Shown: one piece after another, positions 16,622 through 24,648 of the stretch
Position numbering within the stretch: position 1 is the stretch's first letter
How the letters are laid out: every line of letters starts with the position of its first letter
From: Limnobaculum parvum
Lineage (GTDB): Bacteria > Pseudomonadota > Gammaproteobacteria > Enterobacterales > Enterobacteriaceae
Length of the DNA stretch: 64,000 bases
NCBI RefSeq assembly: GCF_003096015.2
Contig: NZ_CP029185.2
Location: 3,312,501 to 3,376,500, forward strand
Direction of reading: 5' to 3'
Program-made: the position numbers and the translations under genes
The notes under the pieces: model-generated
Told to the model about the DNA's origin: nothing
Database searches by the model: none
The model's input: the letters and a program-made list of their open reading frames with translations, nothing else

Positions 16622-17161
16622 TTACTTGCGGAACGGGAAGTTAAAGGCAGCCAGCAGAGCGCGGCCTTCTTCGTCAGATTGCGCAGAAGTGGTAATGGTA
16701 ATGTCCAAACCACGTACGCGATCGACTTTGTCATAGTCGATTTCTGGGAAGATAATCTGCTCACGCACGCCCATGCTGTAGTTACCACGACCATCAAATG
16801 ACTTAGGATTTAAGCCACGGAAGTCACGTACACGAGGTACAGCAATAGAAATCAGACGCTCTAAGAATTCCCACATACGTTCGCCACGTAGGGTCACTTT
16901 ACAGCCGATCGGATAGCCCTGGCGGATTTTGAAGCCTGCAACAGAGTTGCGTGCTTTGGTGATTAGCGGTTTTTGACCACTGATCGCTGCTAAATCAGCT
17001 GCTGCGTTATCCAGCAGTTTCTTATCAGTGATCGCTTCACCAACACCCATATTCAGGGTGATCTTCTCGACCCGAGGGACTTGCATGACAGATTTGTAGC
17101 CAAACTGGTCTACCAGTTTATTTACTACCTGTTCTTTGTAGTAATCATGCAGTTTCGCCAT
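16622..17161 (-). CDS. rplE: 50S ribosomal protein L5
   Basis: The 179-residue protein starts MAKLHDYYKEQVVNKLVDQFGYKSVMQVPRVEKI and contains the RGEKMW-like segment RGERMWEFLERLI. L5 binds 5S rRNA and contacts P-site tRNA through an extended loop. Length equals that of E. coli L5. It lies 14 bases after rplX in the spc operon. Confidence 0.99.
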   Translation of the reverse strand: MAKLHDYYKEQVVNKLVDQFGYKSVMQVPRVEKITLNMGVGEAITDKKLLDNAAADLAAISGQKPLITKARNSVAGFKIRQGYPIGCKVTLRGERMWEFLERLISIAVPRVRDFRGLNPKSFDGRGNYSMGVREQIIFPEIDYDKVDRVRGLDITITTSAQSDEEGRALLAAFNFPFRK

Positions 17162-17175
17162 CGTACTACTCCAAA

Positions 17176-17490
17176 TTACTTGATAGTTTCGCTATTAGAT
17201 TTGAAGAAACGGACTTTTTTGCCGTCTTCAAAACGAAAGCCTACACGGTCAGCCTTACCTGTAGCTGTGTTGTAGATTGCAACGTTAGAAACTTGAATTG
17301 CAGCTTCTTTTTCAACGATGCCACCTGGTTGGTTCAGAGCCGGAACCGGCTTCTGATGTTTCTTCACCAGGTTGATACCTTCAACAACAATCTTACTGGA
17401 AGACAGAACATTCTTAACTTTACCGCGTTTACCTTTATCTTTACCGGTTAACACGATAACTTCGTCATCACGACGGATTTTCGCTGCCAT
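17176..17490 (-). CDS. rplX: 50S ribosomal protein L24
   Basis: The 104-residue protein has the KOW-motif start MAAKIRRDDEVIVLTGKDKGKRGKV. L24 is a primary initiator of 50S assembly at the 5' end of 23S rRNA. It lies 10 bases after rplN, second in the spc operon. Confidence 0.99.
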   Translation of the reverse strand: MAAKIRRDDEVIVLTGKDKGKRGKVKNVLSSSKIVVEGINLVKKHQKPVPALNQPGGIVEKEAAIQVSNVAIYNTATGKADRVGFRFEDGKKVRFFKSNSETIK

Positions 17491-17500
17491 GGTTCGCTCC

Positions 17501-17872
17501 TTACAGTACTTCTGGTGCCAGAGAGATGATTTTCATGAACTTTTCAGAACGCAGTTCACGAGTCACCGGCCCAAAAATACGCGTACCGATCGGTTGCTCA
17601 CTGTTGTTATTTAATAACACACAAGCATTACGATCGAAGCGAACGACAGATCCGTCAGGGCGACGAACACCCTTTCTGGTACGCACCACTACAGCCTTAA
17701 GGACATCACCTTTTTTAACTTTACCGCGAGGAATTGCTTCCTTGATGGTAATTTTAATGATGTCGCCCACGCCAGCATAGCGACGGTGCGATCCACCCAG
17801 AACCTTGATACACATTACGCTACGTGCGCCAGAGTTGTCAGCGACGTTCAGCATAGTCTGTTCTTGGATCAT
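17501..17872 (-). CDS. rplN: 50S ribosomal protein L14
   Basis: The 123-residue protein starts MIQEQTMLNVADNSGARSVMCIKVLGG and matches L14, which lies at the subunit interface and is the docking site of the silencing factor RsfS. It is the first gene of the spc operon, about 70 bases downstream of a clear extended -10 promoter. Confidence 0.99.
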   Translation of the reverse strand: MIQEQTMLNVADNSGARSVMCIKVLGGSHRRYAGVGDIIKITIKEAIPRGKVKKGDVLKAVVVRTRKGVRRPDGSVVRFDRNACVLLNNNSEQPIGTRIFGPVTRELRSEKFMKIISLAPEVL

Positions 17873-17945
17873 CTTAGTGCTCCGCTAATGTCAACTACTA
17901 AGGACCCTCACGGGTCGTATAAAGCCCCATACATCGGGGCGCGGC

Positions 17946-17951
17946 ATTATA
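17946..17951 (-). promoter_or_regulatory. spc operon promoter, extended -10
   Basis: On the minus strand a perfect TATAAT preceded by TGG gives an extended -10 element, located between the rpsQ terminator and rplN. The -35 region is poor (near 17970-17975). This is where the E. coli spc promoter lies. Confidence 0.75.
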
Positions 17952-17974
17952 CCACCGCTTTCCGATGTTGGGTA

Positions 17975-18010
17975 GAAAAAATAAACGGCCCGTTAACTGA
18001 GCCGTTTATT
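17975..18010 (-). terminator. S10 operon terminator after rpsQ
   Basis: A 10-base-pair stem (18001-18010 with 17980-17989, 11-base loop) is followed on the minus strand by TTTTTC. It lies 23 bases past the rpsQ stop and separates the S10 operon from the spc promoter. Confidence 0.85.
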
Positions 18011-18032
18011 TTGTTTAAGAAAGCATACTCTA

Positions 18033-18287
18033 TTACAGAACAGCTTTCTCTACAACTCGAACAAGTGTCCAAGACTTAGTCTTAGACAGCGGACGGCATT
18101 CACGAATTTCGATCAGATCGCCGATTCCACATTCATTGTTCTCGTCATGTACGTGCAGCTTAGTCGTACGTTTGATGAACTTACCATACATCGGGTGCTT
18201 CACCATACGCTCAATCGCTACAACAAGGGATTTCTCCATCTTGTCACTAACAACACGACCTTGCAGAGTACGGATTTTATCAGTCAT
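18033..18287 (-). CDS. rpsQ: 30S ribosomal protein S17
   Basis: The 84-residue protein starts MTDKIRTLQGRVVSDKMEKSLVVAIER and has the OB-fold of S17, a primary binder of the 16S 5' domain. Its start codon overlaps the rpmC stop by one base (TAATG). It is the last gene of the S10 operon. Confidence 0.99.
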   Translation of the reverse strand: MTDKIRTLQGRVVSDKMEKSLVVAIERMVKHPMYGKFIKRTTKLHVHDENNECGIGDLIEIRECRPLSKTKSWTLVRVVEKAVL

Positions 18288-18478
18288 TACGCACCCGCCT
18301 TCTCATTCAGTAAAGTCTTCACACGTGCAACATTACGACGCACTTGTTTCAACAGGTGAGACTGTTGCAGTTGACCGCTTGCTGCTTGCATGCGCAGATT
18401 AAACTGTTCACGCAGCAGGTTAAGCAGCTCAGTGTTCAGCTCTTCAACACTTTTTTCACGCAGCTCTTTTGCTTTCAT
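18287..18478 (-). CDS. rpmC: 50S ribosomal protein L29
   Basis: The 63-residue protein is a two-helix hairpin (MKAKELREKSVEELNTELLNLLREQFNLRMQ) and matches L29, which lies next to the exit tunnel beside L23, where signal recognition particle and trigger factor dock. It overlaps rplP and rpsQ by one base each. Confidence 0.99.
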   Translation of the reverse strand: MKAKELREKSVEELNTELLNLLREQFNLRMQAASGQLQQSHLLKQVRRNVARVKTLLNEKAGA

Positions 18479-18888
18479 TACATCACCGTCTTAGTTACAA
18501 AGGTGGTTTTAATCGGCAGTTTTGCTGCTGCCAGCTTGAATGCTTCACGGGCAATTTCTTCCGAGACACCATCCATTTCATACAGGACTTTTCCCGGTTG
18601 AATCAGGGCAACCCAATACTCCACGTTACCCTTACCTTTACCCATACGCACTTCAAGCGGCTTTTCAGTGATTGGTTTGTCTGGGAACACACGGATCCAG
18701 ATTTTACCTTGACGCTTAACTGCACGTGTCATGGCACGACGTGCCGCCTCGATTTGGCGAGCAGTCAGACGACCGCGGCCAACAGCTTTCAGACCGAAAG
18801 TGCCGAAGCTCACATCCGCACCAGCAGCCAGACCACGGTTGCGGCCCTTGTGCACTTTACGGAATTTTGTACGCTTTGGTTGTAACAT
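18478..18888 (-). CDS. rplP: 50S ribosomal protein L16
   Basis: The 136-residue protein starts MLQPKRTKFRKVHKGRNRGLA and matches L16, which lies near the A-site tRNA elbow. The GADVSFGTFGLKAVGRGRLTARQIEAARRAM segment contains the arginine that is hydroxylated in E. coli (Arg81 region). Length equals E. coli L16. Confidence 0.99.
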   Translation of the reverse strand: MLQPKRTKFRKVHKGRNRGLAAGADVSFGTFGLKAVGRGRLTARQIEAARRAMTRAVKRQGKIWIRVFPDKPITEKPLEVRMGKGKGNVEYWVALIQPGKVLYEMDGVSEEIAREAFKLAAAKLPIKTTFVTKTVM

Positions 18889-18900
18889 CAGCGATGCTCC

Positions 18901-19602
18901 TTATTTACGGCCTTTACGCTGCTGCTTCTTCGGTTGAGCAGCCGGTTTTTCCGGTTGTTCAACGGCAGCCATACCACCCAAGATCTCACCTTTGAAGATC
19001 CACACTTTTACGCCGATTACACCATAAGTGGTGTGCGCTTCAGAAGTGTTATAATCGATATCCGCACGCAGAGTATGCAACGGAACACGACCTTCACGGT
19101 ACCATTCGGTACGCGCGATTTCAGCACCGCCTAAACGGCCGCTTACTTCCACTTTGATACCTTTAGCGCCTATACGCATGGCGTTTTGAACTGCACGCTT
19201 CATAGCACGACGGAACATAACGCGACGTTCCAGCTGTGAAGTGATGCTGTCAGCAACCAATTTAGCGTCTAGTTCCGGTTTACGGACTTCGGCGATATTA
19301 ATTTGCGCAGGCACGCCAGCAATAGATGCTACCGCGTTGCGCAGTTTTTCGACGTCTTCACCTTTCTTGCCGATAACGATGCCTGGGCGAGCAGTGTGAA
19401 TAGTCACACGGATGCTCTTCGCAGGACGCTCGATAACGATGCGAGAAACAGAAGCTTTCGACAATTCTTTAGTTAAGAATTGACGAACTTTAAAGTCGCT
19501 GTCTAGGTTATCAGCGAATTCTTTGGTATTTGCGTACCAGGTAGAGTTCCAAGGTTTGACAATACCCAGTCGAATACCATTCGGATGTACTTTCTGACCC
19601 AT
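18901..19602 (-). CDS. rpsC: 30S ribosomal protein S3
   Basis: The 233-residue protein starts MGQKVHPNGIRLGIVKPWNSTWYA. It has a KH domain with VIGKKGEDVEKLR near residues 62-75 and a C-terminal S3 domain, ending in a basic QPKKQQRKGRK tail. S3 forms part of the mRNA entry tunnel and contributes to helicase activity. Confidence 0.99.
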   Translation of the reverse strand: MGQKVHPNGIRLGIVKPWNSTWYANTKEFADNLDSDFKVRQFLTKELSKASVSRIVIERPAKSIRVTIHTARPGIVIGKKGEDVEKLRNAVASIAGVPAQINIAEVRKPELDAKLVADSITSQLERRVMFRRAMKRAVQNAMRIGAKGIKVEVSGRLGGAEIARTEWYREGRVPLHTLRADIDYNTSEAHTTYGVIGVKVWIFKGEILGGMAAVEQPEKPAAQPKKQQRKGRK

Positions 19603-19619
19603 TGCTATTCTCCAGAGTC

Positions 19620-19952
19620 TCAGCGATCGGACACAACCACAGTAATGTGGCTGGTGCGCTTCAGGATACGATCTGCACGGCCTTTTGCACGAGGCATTAC
19701 ACGCTTCATGCTTGGACCTTCGTCGACAAAGATTTTCGCGACTTTCAGATCGTCGATGTCAGCGCCATCGTTGTGTTCTGCGTTTGCAATGGCAGACTCA
19801 AGTACTTTTTTAACCAGATCAGCAGCTTTCTTGTTGTTGTAGGTTAAAATTTCCAGAGCTTGCGACACTTTCTTACCGCGAATCAGGTCTGCAACTAAGC
19901 GAACCTTCTGAGCAGAAGAACGAGCGTGGCGATGTTTAGCGATAGTTTCCAT
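19620..19952 (-). CDS. rplV: 50S ribosomal protein L22
   Basis: The 110-residue protein starts METIAKHRHARSSAQKVRLVADLIRGKKVSQAL. Its beta-hairpin tip (MKRVMPRAKGRADRILKRTSHI) reaches into the exit tunnel at the constriction where macrolides and arrest peptides act. No deletion is seen in that loop. Length equals E. coli L22. Confidence 0.99.
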   Translation of the reverse strand: METIAKHRHARSSAQKVRLVADLIRGKKVSQALEILTYNNKKAADLVKKVLESAIANAEHNDGADIDDLKVAKIFVDEGPSMKRVMPRAKGRADRILKRTSHITVVVSDR

Positions 19953-19966
19953 CTCTTCCTCCTACC

Positions 19967-20245
19967 TTAGCGCTTTTTGGCTTTTTTGTCAGCCGCATGG
20001 CCGCGATAAGTACGAGTCGGCGCGAATTCGCCCAGTTTATGACCGACCATTTCATCGGAAACAAATACTGGAACGTGCTGACGACCATTATGGACAGCGA
20101 TGGTCAAACCGATCATGTTTGGAAAGATCGTTGAACGACGGGACCAAGTCTTAACAGGCTTTTTGTCTCCGCTTTCCACCGCTTTCTCTACCTTCTTCAG
20201 CAAGTGCAGGTCTATAAATGGACCTTTCTTGAGAGAACGTGGCAT
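19967..20245 (-). CDS. rpsS: 30S ribosomal protein S19
   Basis: The 92-residue protein starts MPRSLKKGPFIDLHLLKKVEKA and contains GHKLGEFAPTRTYRGHAADKKAKKR at its C terminus. S19 forms a head complex with S13 and contacts A-site tRNA. Length equals E. coli S19. Confidence 0.99.
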   Translation of the reverse strand: MPRSLKKGPFIDLHLLKKVEKAVESGDKKPVKTWSRRSTIFPNMIGLTIAVHNGRQHVPVFVSDEMVGHKLGEFAPTRTYRGHAADKKAKKR

Positions 20246-20259
20246 GGCTTATCCTCTAA

Positions 20260-21084
20260 TTATTTTTTACTACGGCGACGTACGATATATTGATCGGTAC
20301 GCTTGTTGCTACGGGTCTTCTTACCTTTGGTCTGAACGCCCCATGGAGTCACAGGATGTTTACCAAAGTTACGACCTTCACCACCACCGTGTGGGTGATC
20401 GACTGGGTTCATCGCAGTACCGCGAACGGTAGGACGAATACCACGCCAACGACTAGCACCAGCTTTACCCAGTACGCGCAGCATATGCTCTGAGTTACCA
20501 ACTTCACCTAAGGTGGCGCGGCAATCAGATAATACTTTACGCATTTCGCCAGAACGAAGACGTATCGTTACATAGGAACCTTCACGGGCAACGATTTGAA
20601 CATATCCACCAGCAGAACGAGCCATTTGGCCGCCTTTACCTGGTTTCATTTCAACGTTGTGAACCGTAGAACCCACTGGGATGTTACGCATTGGTAGGGC
20701 GTTACCTACCTTAATAGCTGCATCAACACCAGATTGGATTTGGTCACCGGCTTTCAGGCCTTTTGGCGCTAGAATATAACGGCGTTCACCGTCTTTATAC
20801 AGAACCAGCGCGATATTCGCGGAACGGTTCGGATCATATTCCAGACGCTCAACAACAGCAGGAATACCATCTTTGTTGCGTTTGAAATCAACTAAACGGT
20901 AATGCTGCTTGTGACCACCACCAATATGACGCGTGGTGATACGGCCATTGTTGTTACGGCCACCTGATTTGCTGTTTTTTTCCAGCAATGGGGCATAAGG
21001 CTTGCCCTTGTGCAACTCAGGGTTAACCACTTTAACTACGTGGCGACGACCCGGAGATGTTGGCTTACACTTAACAATTGCCAT
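20260..21084 (-). CDS. rplB: 50S ribosomal protein L2
   Basis: The 274-residue protein starts MAIVKCKPTSPGRRHVVKVVNPEL and has the OB and SH3-like domains plus the conserved C-terminal loop with GVAMNPVDHPHGGGEGR-type sequence (GTAMNPVDHPHGGGEG), including the histidine near the peptidyl transferase centre. It is one residue longer than E. coli L2 (273). Confidence 0.99.
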   Translation of the reverse strand: MAIVKCKPTSPGRRHVVKVVNPELHKGKPYAPLLEKNSKSGGRNNNGRITTRHIGGGHKQHYRLVDFKRNKDGIPAVVERLEYDPNRSANIALVLYKDGERRYILAPKGLKAGDQIQSGVDAAIKVGNALPMRNIPVGSTVHNVEMKPGKGGQMARSAGGYVQIVAREGSYVTIRLRSGEMRKVLSDCRATLGEVGNSEHMLRVLGKAGASRWRGIRPTVRGTAMNPVDHPHGGGEGRNFGKHPVTPWGVQTKGKKTRSNKRTDQYIVRRRSKK

Positions 21085-21103
21085 TGTTTTTCAATCCTCC
21101 GAC

Positions 21104-21406
21104 TTACTCTGCGCCGCCGATGAAGTCCAAATTCTGGCCTTCTTTCAAAGTGACGTAAGCTTTTTTCCAGTCGCTACGACGACCAACACGCTGACCATGA
21201 CGTTTCGTTTTGCCTTTAACCAGCAAAGTACGAACTTCATTGACTTCAACCTCAAACAGCTTCTGAACAGCAGCTTTAACTTCTGCCTTGGTTGCATCTT
21301 TAGCAACTTTCAGCACGATAGTATTGTGCTTTTCCATTGCGCTAGAGGCTTTTTCAGAAACATGTGGTGCGCGCAGGACTTTCAGCAGGCGTTCTTCACG
21401 GATCAT
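21104..21406 (-). CDS. rplW: 50S ribosomal protein L23
   Basis: The 100-residue protein starts MIREERLLKVLRAPHVSEKASSAMEKHNT. L23 surrounds the polypeptide exit and carries the glutamate that binds trigger factor (within the SEKAS segment). Its start overlaps the rplD stop by 4 bases. Confidence 0.99.
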   Translation of the reverse strand: MIREERLLKVLRAPHVSEKASSAMEKHNTIVLKVAKDATKAEVKAAVQKLFEVEVNEVRTLLVKGKTKRHGQRVGRRSDWKKAYVTLKEGQNLDFIGGAE

Positions 21407-22008
21407 GCCAGCATCTCCTCTACTTGCTTCACAGCGTCAGCAGTCATCACCACTTTATCAAAAGCGATAAGGCTAAATGGATCGATGCCAGCAACATCAC
21501 GAACGTCAACCTTGTGTAAGTTACCTGCTGCCAGGTACAGATTAGGTTCAACTTCGCTAGTGATGATCAACACATCATCCAGAGCCATTTCTTTCAGTTT
21601 CTGTACCAGCAACTTAGTTTTAGGTGCTTCTACAGTGAACTTCTCGACTACAATCAGACGATCTTGACGTACCAGTTCGGACAGAATGCACTTCAGTGCG
21701 CCGCGGTACATCTTTTTGTTGACTTTCTGGCTGTGGTCTTGTGGACGAGCAGCAAAAGTCACGCCGCCTGAACGCCAGATCGGGCTCTTTACAGAACCTG
21801 AACGCGCACGGCCGGTGCCTTTTTGACGCCACGGTTTTTTACCGGAACCTGTTACTTCAGCGCGGGTCTTCTGAGCACGAGTACCTTGACGAGCAGCTGC
21901 TGCATAAGCAACAACAACCTGATGTACTAACGCTTCATTGAAATCACGCCCGAAGGTAGTTTCGGAAACAGTCAGCGCGCCAGGCGCGTCTTTCATTACC
22001 AATTCCAT
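21403..22008 (-). CDS. rplD: 50S ribosomal protein L4
   Basis: The 201-residue protein contains the extended tunnel loop with RARSGSVKSPIWRSGGVTFAARPQDHSQKVNKKMYRGALK near residues 67-106. L4 lines the exit tunnel. It is also the autogenous repressor of the S10 operon, acting on both translation and transcription at the leader upstream of rpsJ. Confidence 0.99.
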   Translation of the reverse strand: MELVMKDAPGALTVSETTFGRDFNEALVHQVVVAYAAAARQGTRAQKTRAEVTGSGKKPWRQKGTGRARSGSVKSPIWRSGGVTFAARPQDHSQKVNKKMYRGALKCILSELVRQDRLIVVEKFTVEAPKTKLLVQKLKEMALDDVLIITSEVEPNLYLAAGNLHKVDVRDVAGIDPFSLIAFDKVVMTADAVKQVEEMLA

Positions 22009-22024
22009 TCCTATCTCCTCGACG

Positions 22025-22654
22025 TTACGCCTTGACAGCCGGTTTAACGATCAGGTCGCTACCGGTTGCTCCCGGAACAGCACCTTTGACCAGCAGCAGG
22101 TTGCGCTCAGCGTCAACACGTACTACGTCCAGGCTTTGAACGGTTACACGCTCGTCACCTAAGTGGCCTGCCATTTTCTTGCCTTTGAACACTTTACCTG
22201 GAGTCTGGTTCTGACCGATTGAACCATGACCACGGTGTGCCAAAGAGTTACCATGGGTAGCATCCTGAGTGCGGAAATTCCAGCGCTTAACAGTGCCAGC
22301 ATAACCTTTACCTTTTGATGTACCGGTAACGTCAACTTTTTTAACGTCAGCAAAAATATCAACGTTAATTTCTTGACCTGCTGCGAATTCTTCACCTTCA
22401 TTCAGGCGGAATTCCCACAGGCCACGGCCAGCTGTAACACCAGCTTTAGCGAAGTGACCCGCTTCTGGTTTGGTTACACGGTTTGCTTTTTTAGCACCGG
22501 TAGTAACCTGTACAGCACGGTATCCGTCATTAGCCAGATCTTTAATCTGAGTAACACGGTTCGCTTCAATTTCGATAACTGTAACGGGGATAGATACGCC
22601 ATCTTCAGTAAAGATGCGGGTCATTCCCACTTTACGACCGACTAAACCAATCAT
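22025..22654 (-). CDS. rplC: 50S ribosomal protein L3
   Basis: The 209-residue protein starts MIGLVGRKVGMTRIFTEDGVSIPVTVIE. The loop with HGNSLAHRGHGSIGQNQTPGKVFKGKKMAGHLG holds the glutamine that PrmB methylates in E. coli (Gln150 region). L3 reaches the peptidyl transferase centre. It lies 32 bases after rpsJ. Confidence 0.99.
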   Translation of the reverse strand: MIGLVGRKVGMTRIFTEDGVSIPVTVIEIEANRVTQIKDLANDGYRAVQVTTGAKKANRVTKPEAGHFAKAGVTAGRGLWEFRLNEGEEFAAGQEINVDIFADVKKVDVTGTSKGKGYAGTVKRWNFRTQDATHGNSLAHRGHGSIGQNQTPGKVFKGKKMAGHLGDERVTVQSLDVVRVDAERNLLLVKGAVPGATGSDLIVKPAVKA

Positions 22655-22686
22655 TGTTTCAACCTCTCAATCGCTCAATGACCTGA

Positions 22687-22998
22687 TTAACCCAGGCTGA
22701 TCTGCACGTCAACACCGGCAGCCAGATCCAGACGCATCAGAGCATCAACCGTTTTCTCGGTTGGCTCAACGATATCAACCAGACGCTTGTGAGTACGAAT
22801 TTCGTACTGATCGCGCGCATCTTTATTGACGTGCGGAGAGATCAGAACGGTAAAACGCTCTTTGCGGGTCGGCAACGGGATCGGACCACGAACTTGAGCG
22901 CCAGTGCGCTTAGCAGTCTCGACGATTTCCGCAGTTGATTGGTCAATCAAACGGTGATCAAACGCTTTCAGGCGGATACGGATTCTTTGGTTCTGCAT
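22687..22998 (-). CDS. rpsJ: 30S ribosomal protein S10 (NusE)
   Basis: The 103-residue protein starts [36 protein letters not shown] and ends DVQISLG. S10 is a 30S head protein and, as NusE, partners NusB in transcription antitermination. It is the first gene of the S10 operon, behind a leader of about 200 bases. Confidence 0.99.
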
Positions 22999-23195
22999 GA
23001 GACCAGAGCTCCAATTATTTTATAAACGTAAAAAATTACTACCCACACCCATTTCGATTGATGGGGGAGTGTAATCGTTCTTCATGTAACCCCCAGATCG
23101 GGAGTATTGTTACTAATCAATTCATGTCGGACTGACAAAACTGCTTAGTAATAAGTTCTCATTTGAACTTATACCGCACCACATAAAAGTGCAGG
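22999..23195 (-). promoter_or_regulatory. S10 operon leader with candidate L4-responsive attenuator
   Basis: The untranslated leader is about 197 bases, comparable to the E. coli S10 leader. Near its 3' end the minus strand has CCCCCAT...ATGGGTGTGGG (about 23041-23067) followed by AATTTTTT (about 23030-23037), as in the L4-sensitive attenuation hairpin and its U-run. The same CCCCC could instead pair with a GGGGG at 23090-23094, so two exclusive folds are possible. The match to E. coli is by position and layout, not by a computed fold. Confidence 0.6.
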
Positions 23196-23202
23196 CCTGA
23201 GC

Positions 23203-23230
23203 ATTTTACAGATTTAGGGCCATAGCGCAA
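23203..23230 (-). promoter_or_regulatory. Candidate S10 operon promoter
   Basis: On the minus strand TTGCGC (23225-23230) lies 16 bases from TAAAAT (23203-23208). The -35 match is only the first three bases. The predicted start near 23195 gives a leader of the expected length. Confidence 0.45.
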
Positions 23231-23349
23231 GGGATAACTGGGATTAAATTCAACTATGTCGATTTAAAAGGAGTTTTGTCGCCCCCTTTCCTGAGGAATT
23301 TAAAATAGAAATACGATGATTGAGCAACTGTCTAAAATTCGGACAATAA
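23231..23349. other. Region between the tufA terminator and the S10 promoter
   Basis: Together with the leader and promoter this makes the 395-base gap between tufA and rpsJ. This part is AT-rich and holds no open frame of note. The bfd and bfr genes found here in E. coli and Yersinia are absent. Confidence 0.6.
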
Positions 23350-23373
23350 AAAAGGGTGCCAAAGCACCCTTTT
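23348..23373 (-). terminator. str operon terminator after tufA
   Basis: A 10-base-pair stem (23350-23359 with 23364-23373, loop CAAA) is followed on the minus strand by TTTTTTATT. It lies about 20 bases past the tufA stop. Confidence 0.93.
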
Positions 23374-23393
23374 TCATCGATAAGTAATAATTA

Positions 23394-24578
23394 TTACTTA
23401 ATGATCTTAGCAACAACACCAGCACCAACAGTACGACCACCTTCACGGATAGCGAAGCGTAAACCTTCGTCCATCGCGATTGGTGCGATCAGCGTTACTG
23501 TCATCTGAATGTTATCACCTGGCATTACCATCTCTACGCCTTCTGGCAGTTCGATAGTACCGGTCACATCAGTTGTACGGAAGTAGAACTGTGGGCGGTA
23601 GCCTTTGAAGAATGGCGTATGACGGCCACCTTCATCTTTGCTCAGAATATAAACTTCTGATACGAACTGGGTATGTGGATTGATACTACCTGGCTTAGCC
23701 AGTACTTGACCACGCTCGATTTCTTCACGCTTAGTACCACGCAGCAGAACACCTACGTTCTCACCCGCACGGCCTTCGTCCAGTAACTTACGGAACATTT
23801 CTACGCCAGTACAAGTCGTTTGTACGGTATCTTTGATACCTACGATCTCTACCGCTTCACCGACTTTCACAATTCCGCGCTCTACACGACCGGTAACAAC
23901 GGTACCACGGCCTGAAATAGAGAACACGTCTTCGATTGGCAGCAGGAACGGACGGTCAATTGCACGCTCTGGCTCTGGGATATAGCTATCCAGGAAACCG
24001 GCTAATTCGATGATCTTAGCTTCCCACTCAGGAACGCCTTCTAACGCTCTCAGCGCAGAACCGCGTACGATTGGTGTATCGTCGCCTGGGAAGTCATACA
24101 TTGAAAGTAATTCACGTACTTCCATTTCAACCAGTTCTAACAGCTCTTCGTCATCAACCATGTCGCACTTGTTCAGGAACACGATGATGTAAGGAACGCC
24201 TACTTGGCGACCTAACAGGATGTGCTCACGAGTTTGTGGCATTGGGCCGTCAGTTGCTGCTACTACCAGAATAGCGCCGTCCATTTGAGCAGCACCAGTG
24301 ATCATGTTCTTAACGTAGTCGGCGTGTCCTGGGCAGTCAACGTGTGCATAGTGACGGCTTGGGGTGTCATATTCTACGTGAGAAGTATTGATGGTAATAC
24401 CACGCGCTTTTTCTTCTGGTGCGTTATCGATTTGATCGAATGCACGAGCCTGACCACCGTAAGCTTTTGCTAATACGTTGGTGATAGCTGCTGTCAGAGT
24501 AGTTTTACCATGGTCAACGTGGCCGATAGTACCAACGTTAACGTGCGGTTTTGTACGTTCAAATTTTTCTTTAGACAC
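23394..24578 (-). CDS. tufA: Translation elongation factor Tu
   Basis: The 394-residue GTPase carries aminoacyl-tRNA to the ribosome. The G motifs are GHVDHGKT at 19-26, DCPGH near 81-85 and NKCD near 136-139. Domains 2 and 3 follow to the C-terminal GGRTVGAGVVAKIIK. Length equals E. coli EF-Tu. It is the last gene of the str operon (rpsL-rpsG-fusA-tufA). A second tuf copy may exist elsewhere in the genome. Residues of the kirromycin pocket were not examined in detail. Confidence 0.99.
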   Translation of the reverse strand: MSKEKFERTKPHVNVGTIGHVDHGKTTLTAAITNVLAKAYGGQARAFDQIDNAPEEKARGITINTSHVEYDTPSRHYAHVDCPGHADYVKNMITGAAQMDGAILVVAATDGPMPQTREHILLGRQVGVPYIIVFLNKCDMVDDEELLELVEMEVRELLSMYDFPGDDTPIVRGSALRALEGVPEWEAKIIELAGFLDSYIPEPERAIDRPFLLPIEDVFSISGRGTVVTGRVERGIVKVGEAVEIVGIKDTVQTTCTGVEMFRKLLDEGRAGENVGVLLRGTKREEIERGQVLAKPGSINPHTQFVSEVYILSKDEGGRHTPFFKGYRPQFYFRTTDVTGTIELPEGVEMVMPGDNIQMTVTLIAPIAMDEGLRFAIREGGRTVGAGVVAKIIK

Positions 24579-24648
24579 GATTCTCTTCCTTTACACTATC
24601 CCCCTCTATCCGAGGGGGATTGGGATATAAATTTATTACCCGTGAGGC

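Noticed and set aside
16609..16797. N-terminal extension of S14 in the same frame
   Set aside because: It runs inside rplE and is not S14-like. The family start MAKQSMKAREV at 16608 is clear.
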